From assembly GCF_014805685.1 (NCBI RefSeq), contig NC_060900.1, forward strand, positions 7,968,450 to 8,032,449: 64,000 bases of DNA. Reading direction: 5' to 3'. Numbering within the stretch: the first letter of the stretch is position 1; each line of letters begins with the position of its first letter. The DNA is from Silurus meridionalis. Its lineage: Eukaryota > Chordata > Actinopteri > Siluriformes > Siluridae. The notes below the pieces were generated by a model. That model had not been told where the DNA came from and made no database searches. It saw only the letters and a list, made by a program, of their open reading frames with translations. The translations under genes and the position numbers were made by a program. This document shows, piece after piece, positions 1-40,000 of this stretch.

Positions 1-300
1 TACCACAACTCCTCTCTCTGCACCTTGTTGTATGCTTTCTCTAAATCCACAAACACACAATGCAACTCCTTCTGACCTTCTCTATACTTCTCCATCAACA
101 TTCTCAAAGCGTCATTTTGTGACTGATCAACTTAATTCCCCTGTAGTTACTGCAGGTCTGCACATCTCCCTTATTCTTAAAGATTGGTACCAGTACACTT
201 CTTCTTCATTCCTCAGGCATCCTTTCACCTTTCAAAATCTTGTTGAACAATCTGGTTTAAAACTCCACTGCCATCTCTCCTAAACATGCTTCTCCATGCT
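1..300 (-). mobile_element. RTE-like LINE fragment (reverse transcriptase), cut by the window edge
   Basis: The minus strand reads VFVDLEKAYNK (RT palm) and LRMLMEKYREGQ at 1-115, then NYRGIKLISH and the upstream VLVPIF-type region. Frame is broken by indels. About 40 residues between ISH and LRML are missing, so this copy is internally deleted and dead. Confidence 0.75.
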
Positions 301-394
301 TCTACCAGTAGTGGCCAGAAAGTACCTTGTACCTTGTACAAGGCAAAACACAAGCTTATAGGCTGTCATTTCTGTTTCTGACACAGGAATTTAA

Positions 395-990
395 AACGTT
401 GGATGGCAAGGAGGTTTATTGAACATTATTGGATGGAGGTTTTTTTGTGTAGCATAGCGGTATTTTGGGAATAGCCTGTCGCCGCATTTTTCCGCTATTA
501 CTGCATGTGTGTAAGGCTGAGGATTATGTGTTTATTATTATCTGACGCTTATTTCTAAGTTTCTTTGACTAACCCGTAACGCTGTTGCCAAGAAAAATAA
601 AAAAGCACGAGCTCTCCCATGACCCTGACTCAACGCGTTACAACGGCTTGTATCTAAACAGTAGCCTACCAAGAAATTCATTGTTCACTGTCTTCCTCCT
701 TCCTTTCACAACAATTTCTCTCGGGAGTTTATCTTTTGGCATCGCCGTGCGTTTAAAAAAACGTTTTTTCTCCCGATGCTGTGCAGCTCAGAACACAGGT
801 GAGGTGCATTTTTTCGTTTCCGTTCGAAAATTTTATTGGTCTAATGTTATGGGGTTCAGTTTTTTGGCTTGAAGTTTGTGAAACCGGGAAAAACCCAGGA
901 AAAATAAATAAGCCGCTTTGTTGTTTAAGTCGCGGGATTCAAAACGTGGGAAAAAAGTAGCGGCTTATAGCCCGAAAAATACGGTATGTG
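395..990. repeat. Unclassified interspersed repeat (probable)
   Basis: The sequence around 930-985 (gcgggattcaaaacg to cccgaaaaatacggta) is a terminus I recognise from fish interspersed repeats. The left boundary is unclear. No coding capacity is evident, although an open frame spans 585-872. Confidence 0.35.
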
Positions 991-1187
991 TATTTTAAAA
1001 TAACATTGCCGTGAAGTTGCTGAAGCATAAGGGTAAGAAAACACTTCAGGAAGATTGGGCATTCGAATGCATCACACCAACCAGTTCAGTTTCAACACCC
1101 TAATGTTTGCATAATGGCCCAATTATATTACATTGTTTACCAGCCCAATTATACTGCATCATCTGTTTGCATATCTTTTTTCTTTAG

Positions 1188-18419
<17,232 letters not shown>

Positions 18420-18900
18420 CACACACACATACACTGACCTACTGTTGTAAAGTTTTGGGGCAATGCTGTAACCACAGTAACCACAAAAGTAAAATGATCA
18501 TCTACATACACAAAATAATTTCTCTGGAAATGCATGCATGAGTGAATGAGACTTTAGGTGGTACAACACAGGACTTTGTAATGTTGTGCCACTAGGAATA
18601 ATGCATTCTTCAGCCACATCTATATGATGGGAGAAAATCTGTACCGACATGTTGTGTAAGGATCACCGGTGCTAAATGTGCTACATACTGTAGCAACATT
18701 TTATCAAAGCTAGTATTTGTTAGTGATTTAGAGTCAAATCTTTTTTAAAGATGATCTGATCTTGACTATGTTTAACATATGTTCATATAATATACACACG
18801 TATAACATGTCCATATTAAATATATATAACATGCTCATGTGCACACTTAATAAAAAAAAATTGTGATGTGGCATTTAATAAAATGTTTCAGTAAGTTTCT
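18420..18900 (+). other. Probable 3'UTR and poly(A) signals of the periphilin-like gene
   Basis: Repeat-free sequence follows the stop codon and contains AATAAA hexamers at 18849-18854 and 18877-18882. The RTE-like fragment starts just beyond, so the transcript probably ends near 18.9 kb. The exact cleavage site is inferred. Confidence 0.6.
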
Positions 18901-18929
18901 GTAATTTGAGCAAAAATATACCAGGCCAT

Positions 18930-19785
18930 TTCTTATTCTTTTTTTCGGCTTCTCCCATTAGGGGTCCCCACAGTGGATCATCCTTCTTGATCCCCCTGTC
19001 CTCTACATCTGCCTCTTTTAACCCAACTACCTGCATGTCTTCCCCTTACCACATCCATAAACCTCCTCCTTGGTCTTCCTCTTTTTCTCCTTCCTGGTGG
19101 CTCCATCCTCAGCATTCTACCGATATACCCTATGTCCCTCCTCTGCACATGTCCAAACCATCTCAAACCATCTGTGTATCATGGTGTGACTGATCAAATT
19201 TACTGTAGTTACTGCAGGTCTGTACCCTTATGCTTAAAGATCGGTACCAGCACACTTCTTCTCCATTTCTCAGGCATCCTTTCACCTTCCAAAATCCTGT
19301 TAAACAATCTTGTTAAAAACTCCACCTCCATCTCTCCTAAACATTTCCATGCTTCTCTTGGTATGTCATCTGGTCCAACCAACTTTCCACTCTTTATCCT
19401 CCTAATTGCTGCTCTCATTTCCTCCTTACTAATCCCATCCACTTCCTGCTTCACCATCTCCACATCATCCAACCTTCTCTCTCTCTCATTTTTCTCATTC
19501 ATCAGCTGCTCAAAATACTCCCTCCATCTTCTCAACACACTCTCCTCACTAGGCAACACATTTCCATCTCCATCCTTTATTGCTCAAACTTGCAGCACAT
19601 CCTTCCCAGCTTGGTCCCTCTGCCTTGCCAATCGGTACAAATCCTTCTGTCCTTCCTTAGTGTCCAAATTCGGATACAGCTCCTCATATGCTTTTTCCTT
19701 GGCTTTTGTCACATTCCTCTTTACCTGCTGCCGCATCTCCTTGTAACCAGGCCATTCGAGCTGGTGTTATACTCTCAATTTTAGC
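18930..19785 (-). mobile_element. RTE-like LINE copy with internal deletion
   Basis: The minus strand reads the pre-RT region (REYFEQLMNE, KSGKLVGPDDIP, WRRSVLVPIF) at 19209-19559. After NYRGI-type sequence near 19195 it jumps straight to the C-terminal region RWFGHVQRRDIGYIGRMLRM at 18978-19166. The whole RT core is missing. The 3' end (cccattaggggtccccac in this strand) is at about 18950. Confidence 0.85.
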
Positions 19786-19831
19786 AATTCTGCGAAAATA
19801 AAACTTCTTGAGGGTTATGGTCAGATTTATA

Positions 19832-19849
<18 letters not shown>

Positions 19850-19922
<73 letters not shown>
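19850..19922. repeat. (AT)n microsatellite with adjoining poly-A
   Basis: TA run preceded by an A tract at the 5' side of the RTE copy. Confidence 0.98.
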
Positions 19923-19924
<2 letters not shown>

Positions 19925-19927
<3 letters not shown>

Positions 19928-21830
19928 TTTATACTGAAGTTGGTGGTATGAAGTTCTCTGCTGAAAGAAGTCTTGTTCTGGGAAGTAAATGTTTTTGGGG
20001 CTCCATGTGGAGCATTCACACATGCGTGTGACCTGTAGTAATATTTTTTGTTTTGTTTTGCTGTCTCTCTTTTAATCTATCTGATTTTGTACAGGATATA
20101 GGCATTGGTCACATGACTATGCACACTTGCTTTTGATAATAGGGACCAATTTTTGCCATTTCATGCACTTGTTAAAAATAAATGAAGATGACTTGAAAAG
20201 TAGGTGAGATTGCACAGTTAATATTGTCATTTTACTACCTATTTTCAGTTAACCCATTTCTGTTGAAATAAATCTCACAAAGTTTGTATATGTATAATTC
20301 AGTTCTTTCTGTATGTCTGACGGATTTTACTATGAAGCAAAATACTGTTATTTGTGATATGTGTACAAACTGCCTATAGTGAACAGTCCACAGTTATATT
20401 TTCACAGTCCACAATGATTTGATTTAAAAATGAATTTTTTTCTGATTATCCAGACTTTGGCAAAACTTAGTGTGGTCATTGTTTTCACTATGCAGCAATG
20501 TTTTGTTTTGTAAAACCTACATCAGTGCAAAAGAATATTATTAATGGTTATCATGAGGTTTTCTAAAGGGATGCTTGAAACAAACATGGACTTTAATGCA
20601 ATAGGAATATCATAAAAAATTATTTGTAAAAAAAAAAAGGCAAATTAGTCCATATTTGCATCTGTCATCACGCTCCTGCAGTTTTTTTGCCACATTTTCG
20701 GGTAGTTATTGGGAAATAGATTAAGAGATTTGATCACAGTTTTTATAAAATCACATCCCTTGACATTTTTTTCTTCCTCTTTTTGCATATACCTTATGCC
20801 AATTTATTTAATTATCTTTTTTGTCTTGTTTTTTTAAATATTATTTAAATGTTCTATTACTTAATTGCATTTTTTTAAATTTATTTATACATTTATATAT
20901 ACATGTCTTCCTTTTCTTCTACCTTGTTCAACATGGGGCTTTTTGTGTCGGTAAGTGTAGGTTTTATGGGTGGGTTGAGAATTGGGCTTGCTTAAATATG
21001 TACATTTATTTAATTGAACTGCAGTTCTGCAATTTTTCCTTTCCTAAAAAAAGCCCTAATACATTCAAAGGTGCATTAAAAAGAACTATGAACTTTTACC
21101 TTTACATATCTTTTATCATATTTTTACTAGGTAAAATATTCATAGTTATTGTATCATAATTAAAGCAAATGTGATTAAATTGAACTTATCTTAATATAGA
21201 AGTTTCCCATGTACTTGATAGCTTAATACGATAAAAGAATTATAGTCAATATATGGTTATGTATAACTCTATAGCCACAAAGCTTGCAATATAGTTTGCG
21301 AAAATGTTTGTGTTAGCTGCTGGCAAAAAAAAAAAAAAAATGAATACAGTTACTACTTTGTCTAAGTTTAATGATGTTAAATTGTTAAATGCTTAAGAGT
21401 GTTTCTATCTGATCTAATATTAAAATAAATTAATAATAATTATATGAAATATAAATAATAATTTATGGCTCAATACAGATAATCTTCAACAACATTTAAG
21501 TAAATTTAAAACATAATTTTTAAACTGTTATGCATGGAATAACACGTGACAGTCCACCATGCAGTCATACAAAACTAATCCATACCAGTATGTCCCCTTT
21601 GCAATAATGTATAAGAATGAGTGCATTTCTTTACATCTATCACCCAAAAAATTGTCTTGCGTCAAACAGGTACGTAATAAAAAAAGATTTGGGGCCTGCT
21701 GCCTATTTATGCCCTAGTTGTACTGTTATATAAAAATAAGCCACGCCTTCTGACCAGTCAGAATTGAAAATTGTAAAAAAATGTGTTCTGTCATAAAATA
21801 TTACATACAGTTTATTTACATTTCGATACA
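19925..21830. other. AT-rich intergenic DNA
   Basis: I see no convincing gene. The 20821-21159 open frame is Phe/Leu-rich, A/T-driven and unlike any family I recognise. Confidence 0.55.
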
Positions 21831-21837
21831 TCCTGAT

Positions 21838-22980
21838 TGCAGGTTTTTAAAATATAAAGACAGAAATAACAACATAAATGTCAGAAAGATTAAATGTACT
21901 CTGTTTTATAAATCCTTTTTTTTTGGTCATTTCATAGGCTTTCAATGGGATTGAGGTCAGGGTCCTGGTTGGACCATTCCTTTTCTGAAGCCATATATTT
22001 GTTGATTTTGATGTGTGCTCTGGGTCTTTGTCATGTTGAAATAAAAAATTCCTATCTATCTTGACAAGTGCCCCTGGCCCAGCTGAAGAAAAGCAGCCCC
22101 ATAGCTAATGCCTTCCCCACCATTCTTTACTGTCAGTATTGTGTTCCTTGGATGATTCTCTGATTGGCTTTGTGCCAATCATACCTTTCCGAATTATGGT
22201 CAAAAAGTTCAACCTTTGTCTAATCAGACCATAACACATTTTCTCACATGGTTTCGGGTGAAATCTTTTGGCATAATTCAGATGGGCTTGCATATTCTTC
22301 TTGTAAGAATACCACACAGCCCAGACTTGTGCAGAATTTACAGGGGATACCTGCAGGAAATTCTTGTAGTTTCTTCAGTGTTACTGTTGCCCTCTTGGTA
22401 GCATCCCTCGTAAGATTTTTCTTGTCCTCTGATCAACTTTAAAGGGTCATCCTGCTCTTTGCAAAGTCTCTGTGGTGCCCAATTTTCTTTACTAATTGAT
22501 GATGGTTGTGACAATGTTCCACTGTACGTTCAGTACAGTCATTCCTGATTGAAACCTTTCAAGAATTGGAAAGTCTCACAGTTTCTTTGGCAGCTCTTTA
22601 TGGCTCATGGCCTTTAATAGAATGCAACCCCAGACATTCAAGTAAATACTACAGCAACCGCTGACCTTTATCAGGTTTTAATCAGAACCACTAAAATGTA
22701 TGGCAGATGAATGCAATTTACCTACAACCCTAACTTTAAATGTGACTGGTGAAGTCTGAAGACAGTTAGAGCCCCTATTATGAAAGGGATTGCAGACTTA
22801 TGCAATTTAGGGTGTTGTAGGTATTTTCATTTAAAATGTTCCCAAATATTAAACCTCTTTCTCTGGAAATGTATTTTGTTTAAAGATCACAATTAATATA
22901 CAAATCTGACATTTATGTTGTTATTTCTGTCTTTATATTTTTAAAACCTGCAAAAGGTGAGTGTAGACTTTTTTATATCC
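21838..22980 (-). mobile_element. Tc1-like transposon, antisense, decayed
   Basis: The subterminal inverted repeats are long: tataaagacagaaataacaa at 21853-21872 reappears inverted at about 22918-22937. Antisense transposase remnants include tgaggtcagggtcctggttg, cttgtcatgttgaaat-type sequence and caatcataccttt. The right end reads gtagacttttttatatccac. Confidence 0.8.
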
Positions 22981-22989
22981 ACTATATAA

Positions 22990-24360
22990 TATGTAATTAG
23001 TATTTGTGTAATATATATTATACAAATGTATTATATTACAACAAAAAACTTTGTCTTTTCATTTATATTGATTACTTTTATAAAATACAGTCACATTAAC
23101 ACCACTCATAACCAAAAAGCTATGCACAATTTCATAATCCAGCAAATTCATATGGAAAGAAATAAAGACCTAAGGTTATTGATAATTGAAATATTATTTA
23201 ATTCAGATACAAGACATGAACTGGGGATACATGCAGTTAACGCTCTACAATATGATACAAATAATGCTTCTGAGGATACAAAATATAGAAATATTTAAGA
23301 CTATATTTACAGAACATTTACAATACTACAGCCATGACTTATATTACTTTTGAAAATCACTGTACATACAAGTAATTTATAGATAACATTATTAAAATGT
23401 GGACTTTGGAGAAAAAAAAGTATATTGCATTTAAAACAGGACTATACCAAACATTGCTATTTTTAAAAGCAAAGGTAAGTTTTTGTAATATGTCATTAAT
23501 AGAACAGGGTGCAAGCAATTAGAACAATGGAAACAATAACTAGTATATGGTTGTAGATGAACTGGCCCTCAAGTAGACAATAAAAGATAGAGAGACTGAT
23601 TTGAAAAGCAAAAAAAAAAAAAAGAAGAGAGAAATTTTACTTTGAAGCTAGGGCTGATAAGATTTGCATTTAAAACCAAGTCCCCCTCAGTCTTTGTTAT
23701 CAGACATCATATTCAGTATTGACAGATCAAGCCACATGACTGAGCTAGCAATCTTTCACTCCTTACACATACAGTAACACAAGTTTATGACATTTCTGAA
23801 TAAACAAGTTCAGAATACAGTTGTAATGAAAGCCAGTTATCATTGTAACTCACCAATACCAATTCTTGACTCTAAACAGTTCTCTCAGTGCACACTAAGC
23901 CACAATCCTATTTTGTTTTTGATCGAACCACCCGTACATAGCACATCCTTATTGCACGTTTCTACAAGTGAACTTAAGTGTTCTTGAATATACAATGTTT
24001 AATGTAATATTCAAATTGTTCACACATGAAGTCATCTTGTGTCACAGTAAACAGAGAATATAATGTCCAGAAGACATGATCAAGTTTTGTTGGCTATAAT
24101 TTGATCATGCTTAAGTAAGATTACAATCTATTAAGTAAGTTATTTGAATAAAGTTACATACGCAGACATACCGACAGACACACAACCTGCATTATGAGAT
24201 GATGCATTTCTTTGTGCCTTCTTCTGTCACAGTAAACAGCGGACAAAAGGTCCAGAGGACATCATCGAGTTTTTCTTGTTTGACTGATCATGCTTCAATA
24301 AGGTTACAACCTAGACACAAAGAGACACACACCACACCCACAAAAGGTATAAACTGTTCC
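22990..24360 (-). other. Probable prickle2 3'UTR / downstream region
   Basis: This AT-rich, largely repeat-free sequence follows the prickle2 stop codon. It contains a diverged tandem duplication (about 24010-24383) reaching back into the last coding bases. I see no perfect minus-strand AATAAA between 23.0 and 24.36 kb; minus-strand ATTAAA variants occur at about 24003-23998 and 23207. The 3' end is not fixed. Confidence 0.4.

Positions 24361-24383
<23 letters not shown>
24010..24383. repeat. Diverged tandem duplication spanning the prickle2 stop codon and 3'UTR
   Basis: Two units, offset by about 169-186 bp. gtcacagtaaacag occurs at 24041-24054 and 24226-24239; gatcatgctt recurs about 185 bp apart; gagatgatgc(a)ttctt occurs at 24196 and 24365. 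The second location includes the last prickle2 codons. Confidence 0.75.
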
Positions 24384-34316
<9,933 letters not shown>

Positions 34317-34679
34317 CACCGCCTCATACCAATCCCTACTGCGCACACAGAGAGAATAAGCCTTAACAATGACCATATATCCTAGTAAATGTCTCCCAAT
34401 ACATGTACAGATGTGACCAATGGAACTGGATTAGTGCCTGAGAAATATTCACTGGATACATGTTAGGCGAAGTTGAGGAATGTGTAATAGTGCGTCACTG
34501 ATATTTCATTTTGGAAAACATCCTTATGTTCAGACTACTCTACAAGCTTGAGAATATACTGCACTTGATCAGTCGATTTTGTTTTTTGAAAAATATTTAA
34601 TAGCCAGTGATGGGCTTATCCTGTGAAAGATGTTTTATGTAGATTTGTAGCATGTGCACATCAAACGAACATGACGACA

Positions 34680-34960
34680 GGTGCGTTAGACTCCGAAATT
34701 CAGATTAGACATGCCTTTTTGACTGAGCTGTGTACTGATTAAAATTACATACAGATTACTGATTCAAATATACACCAGAGACAATGAAAGCTCCAATTCA
34801 CTCTTTAATATAAAGGACTATAAACAATGCTGGGTTAAAATGAACCTGACAGTTAATCAAACATTCTCTGGTCTAAGCAATTTCATAACATAGGCTGAAG
34901 TGTATGAATATGCATTTGCATTTAAATTACTTTAGCCACAAATAATCAAGCACATGACAG
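34680..34960. repeat. Dispersed local duplication, copy A
   Basis: About 280 bp with a diverged second copy at 37080-37370. A 32-base identical core lies at 34833-34864. Confidence 0.75.
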
Positions 34961-34978
34961 AGAAAGAGGGAGAGGAAC

Positions 34979-35013
34979 AGAGAGAGTTTGTGAGAGAGAG
35001 GGAGAGAGAGAGC

Positions 35014-35086
<73 letters not shown>

Positions 35087-35087
35087 T
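34979..35087. repeat. (GA)n microsatellite
   Basis: Long purine tract, imperfect at the 5' side. Confidence 0.97.
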
Positions 35088-35747
35088 ATAATACCCCCTG
35101 ATTACCTGAGGAATATGTTTATGTACTTCCATTATTCTTTAAAAACAGGAGAATTAAGCAACTAGGCTGGGGAGAAAGTTTGGTACCAATTAAAAGCTAA
35201 TCATAAGAGGCCTAAGGTCTTCTGTGTTGACTTACAGGGATCGCATTATTACGGTCATGGCTGTTTCTAGGTACAAGCAGTGTAAGCAGTTGCTTAGGGC
35301 CAAAAAATTGTTGTGAAATTCCACATTTTGTCAAATTTTCTATAAATTATGTGCAATATATAAAATGTATACTATTCTCAAGTCAATAACTGAAAGTGTA
35401 AATTATATAACAGTATTAAGTTGCACCATCACTACTGCAGAAATGGAAATATGGCTTACTACAGGCCAGACACAGCTTATTACAGCTATGATAATCAAAT
35501 CCAAATATTTCTTTACCAACTATCATCACCAGTACCGTCATGAATACCATTATCATCCTCATCATTATGATCCAGCTAGCAATATCACCAAATATATACT
35601 GTATATATAGTTACCATTAACCCTATATTGACTTGCAACTTTGGCACATTCTTTTGACTTTTATGGAAATTGGCACTTTTAATTCTGTCAGATGACATGC
35701 AAATAATCCAACCTGTTTCAGTCAATCTTACCTGGATACTGTACTGT

Positions 35748-36775
35748 CAGTGGTGGGCGTTTAGGGCCAGCAAAGCCTTCTCTGCTGGCCTAAACACTAG
35801 CAGAAGCAGTGACCTACATTTACAACCTTAATTCCAATATTAATTCCATGATTAATTTATTCCCAACAGTTTATTCTTTTCATTTCGTAGTGTTTCTCTT
35901 GGCTGCACTGCTTCCAGTACGTGTATGTGGATGTTAGATATTTTTGTCCAATCCGATTTCAGCCTATGTGCTGCCATGTCAATTTAATCTTCCCAGGGAC
36001 TGCAAAGTCTGTTCTGCTGGCTCTTTGACCATAGAGAATTTTTGAAACAGGTTTGTTTCTTTAACCAATCAGATTTCATATTCGTCTCACAGGGCAAGCC
36101 AGCTGGCCCAGAATAGCGTCAGCATTTTTCCGTCCCCTGTTTGGTTGGTCAGAGGGAAACTTTTACAGCCAAGTTCGACTGGCAAAACACGTGTTTACAT
36201 CTGAGATAGACCTTTTTATGAATACAGAGAAAAATAAATTGATTTGGTCTTGGATATACTTTAGAATCCATTTTGAATAAAAGCTAGACATCGTGAGGAG
36301 AGGTCGGCCAACCCCGAAGCTAGCTAGCTTGTCTCAGCCCGGGAAAGGGTTTGTTCACCATTTCCAGACGAGTGAATATGAGCGGTACCACTGACTTACA
36401 GCCTCTGAGGAGCGGTGCAAATTAGGATTCTGCATCTCTGGTGAGTAGGTTGTATTTTATTTACATTTTTATGTTTTTGTCATGTTATTAGACAAATATT
36501 GATTCTGAACTGCTCCAGATGATGTAGGTGGCACAGTTGCGGTGGAAGTGTAGAGGTTTGGAGTCTTAACTGGGTTTCTTGCTTTAGTAAAATGGTTTTC
36601 ACCCTCCATATGTGAAATGCCCCTTTCTCTGTAATGCCATGTGTTGTTATATTGTGTTTTTGTATAGTATCGATGGTTTCTATAATCGCGACGTGATAGT
36701 GGTGGTATTAAGAGGTGAATTGATCGGGTAAGTCCCCACTGAAGGCCCAGGTACCAAATGCATGGCCCGCCACTG
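35748..36775. mobile_element. Non-autonomous hAT-type DNA transposon, copy 2
   Basis: 1028 bp from cagtggtgggc to gcccgccactg. It is flanked by a perfect 8-bp target duplication, tgtactgt, at 35740-35747 and 36776-36783. Homologous to 5999-6874. A minus-strand open frame (36469-36822) retains LIHLLIPPLS-like and TATVPPTSSGA segments shared with copy 1. Confidence 0.93.
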
Positions 36776-37079
36776 TGTACTGTAGGCTTGTACTGTTTAC
36801 TTCTGCTAGCTACATTTCTCATAAAGTTTGTTAGTGTTTCTAAAACTCTTATTCACAATATTCTCATAATAAATATCCTTTCAACAAACTCAGTAGTGTA
36901 GAGCATAAAGGTGTGGAAGAGTAGTCATTTATAATTTCACTGTTCAATGACATCTAGACGAGGTTGATGTTCCTTTTGAGTCTGGTTTCTCTAAAGGTTT
37001 ATTTCTTTTGTCTTATGTCAGGAAATCTTTCCTTGCCACCTTTTCTTCTGGCTCATGTCAAATTAACACAGTTATTGGT

Positions 37080-37370
37080 GCACGAAGCACCAGAATTTAG
37101 ATTAGACAGGCAGTCCAACCCGATCTGCAGACATACACATCACGTAAAGATTTCAGATTAAATTTCACACCAGGGACAATATAAGCCAAAATGTACCCTT
37201 TTATATAGAAAAGTGTAAATAGTCCTTGGTTAAAATGAACCTGACAGTTAATCAAACATGCTTTGATCTTAGCAATCTAATAATATAGGCTGAAGAGTGC
37301 AAAAGGCATTTGCATTTAAATGACTTTAGCCAAAAAAAAAAAAAAAAAAAAGATCAAGCACACAAGCACT
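37080..37370. repeat. Dispersed local duplication, copy B
   Basis: Partner of 34680-34960, with the identical core at 37228-37259. It ends in a poly-A tract at about 37335. Confidence 0.75.
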
Positions 37371-38050
37371 CATTTGGGATTTAAATCGACATCTGAATTT
37401 CTGTAAAGCTGCTTTGTGACGATATCTATTGTAAATAATGGAATCCGAATAAAACAAAAATAAAACTGAACATCCAGCCTAGTTTTAAAAACAGTCCTTA
37501 GCTGTTACTCAAACAAAAGTGCTTTGTTTTTTACATATCTGATAAAAAAACTTTCAGATTTAACTACCACTAAAGTAGCTGAAATTCACATCCTAGTTAT
37601 CTCATCAAAGACAGGTAAAGAGGATTCTCTTTCCTGCTTAAATCTGTGATGCCTCCCTTTTACTCATCGTATTAACATAAGCACACTGAATTGACAAAAC
37701 TTCCATCCTGAATGCACATTTTGCTATCTTGACTTTTTTTATTCATTAGTTTATATATAAATCCTTGCCTAGGTCTGGAATTCAACTCCCCCAATCTTCT
37801 TTCTCAAATAATAGGATATGCTGAATAAAGTGGAATTATATAATCTGGCAATATCAAATTAAATGACATTTGCAGTATTTAATGTGATCATTGCATACGA
37901 TATTTTTTAAATTATTTTTTTAATATAATATAATACTGACAGTAAATAAAAGATTGCAATTCGAATCCTTGGTCTGCATTTTCTATCTCTGATTTTCGCA
38001 TTGTTTAGGTGCACTACTAGTTTTAATAAAAGTATTAAAGCAACAAACAT
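37371..38050. other. prickle2 5' intron/upstream DNA, no feature seen
   Basis: AT-rich sequence with no ORF or repeat family that I recognise. Confidence 0.5.
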
Positions 38051-38059
38051 TTTGTATTC

Positions 38060-38250
38060 TTTAGATAGAAAGAAAGGTACTTTATACTTATCACATGTAC
38101 TTTACAGCACAGTGAAATTCTTCACATATCCCAGCAATTTTAGGAAGCTAGGGTCAGAGTACAGGGTCAGCCTTGACACTGGGGTTAAGGGCCTTACTTA
38201 AGGGCCCCAAGGGTGGAAGCTGCCACCCTTGGGGTCCTTGGGCTAGTAAA
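38060..38250 (+). mobile_element. SINE-like repeat (probable)
   Basis: Contains ttcacatatcccagcaattt, ggtcagagtacagggtcagc and ttaagggccttacttaaggg, a block recurrent in fish genomes. A short palindrome (ccccaagggtgg / ccacccttgggg) ends it. Confidence 0.5.
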
Positions 38251-38696
38251 GCTCAGACTATACAAACCATATACTAAGGTTATGGTATTATTTCGAAACA
38301 GTTATATTAGAGACATCAATTTTTAACTATAAATGCCCCTGGCAACAATGCTACGGTTTGTCAAAATGTTCCTGTCGTCTTACACAATCTAAAATGGAAT
38401 TGAATTGTTAGAGGATATTTCCCCGGCTGTTTTGCCCTATGGTTATCTGATGGTTGTTTTGATCGTTGGGCTGTTTATTTTATGTTTTGGGCTGTTTATT
38501 GCATTTAGGACAAACCAGCTGTTAATAGTAGTAGTGTATTTTGGTATTTCATAGATGTCATGTGGCGTTTGTCTGTGCTGACGGAATTGGGTCTGGCAGC
38601 TTACAGAGGGGTCTCTTATGTGAAGCCACTGCCATGCTGTGCGCTTGAGATTGGCCACTTTTTTTTGGCTGTGTGACCTCAACAGGGATTACACAC

Positions 38697-38697
38697 A

Positions 38698-38750
<53 letters not shown>
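38697..38750. repeat. (CA)n microsatellite
   Basis: CA run. Confidence 0.97.
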
Positions 38751-38752
<2 letters not shown>

Positions 38753-38759
38753 CATATCT

Positions 38760-40000
38760 CTCTCTTTGCAAGTGCTAAAGACTAGATTATGCGTGCCAAA
38801 GAGGTAGACAATAATTATAACAAATTAGGAGTCTGAGTCAATTTGGTGGTCAATTCTTATTGACATATCAGGTAGACATGGTCTGATCTAGTTAAGAGCT
38901 GTTCCTCTCCTTGGTGAGCTCCTTTGACATAAATTAGCTTAGTTAGAGGAGCTACCTAACAGCAATTAGGTATGGATTGTAGGGAGAGCAATTAACTAAT
39001 AAACCAAATCACTGCTTAATCTTTTTGATTCCTGTGTCTACTTTTTACACTGCACCTTTGGTGACCAGTGGCAAAAGCTGTTTCTGACTCTGATGGCCCT
39101 GCATTTGTAGGTCCAAAGTTAACGAATCATTTGCTCGCAAGCTTTTCTTGCTTATCTGCCTACAACATTTAAATACACACTGAGTCATAGCTGAGTCAAG
39201 ATTGTGTTCCTAAACCAAAGAATGGTGGTTGAGTCGCTTTATTCAAGACGAATGCACTTGGAAAATAATGTGTGGATGTATACACCAGTGCCATCTCTTA
39301 TACTCCTGCCAAGTGACAAAGTCTTGCTACGAGTCAAGCACGGGTCAGATACACAGTGTAGCAGAGTGCAAACAACTGTCAGGTCAGCTGAGAATAGCCA
39401 CTAAGGTATAGAACAGCAGAAGTGAGAAAATTCTCAGAAAAGAGGAAATGGTGGGGGGATACAGCACACAGCCAAGAACATATCCAAAAGCATTAGGCTT
39501 TCAATACATCTATCAAAGCAATATGCAGTAAATATAGGAATTCCAGGCTTAGCAAAAAAATAAAAATAAATAAATGTTGCATTATTTATTATGCATGTGA
39601 TTTATTGTTTCTTTAATGCTTTTTTCTTTCTTTGGCCATTTCATAGTGCTTAACTGAACTTGCCTGTGCACATCTGTGCCTGTAAATGTGTTTCTTACAG
39701 CCAGTCAATGCAGCTACTGGCGTTGCCACAGGCCGCATTTCTAATTTGCAACAAGAAATACATTACATGGATTTAAATTCACTTAGGTTTGGAAATGTAT
39801 TCATGCCCCCCCCAGGCCATTCAGGCACCATTTCAACCTTTTTGATCAAGAAGAAAAAAACGAAACAATACTGCATAAACATACTGAACCACCACAAACT
39901 CACTAAAATCTGGCTCTATGATTTACTGTGATCTTTTTCACGAGAGGAATCTGTATGTATGCACGTATTAAAGCGGAGTGATGAGAGAGGATCGGTGACA
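38760..40000. other. Non-coding DNA, no gene seen
   Basis: No ORF with recognisable content. Short frames at 39204-39411 have no family resemblance that I recognise. Confidence 0.5.

Noticed and set aside
20821..21159. 112-codon hydrophobic open frame
   Set aside because: Phe/Leu/Ile richness follows from AT-rich DNA; no recognisable family, splice context or promoter.
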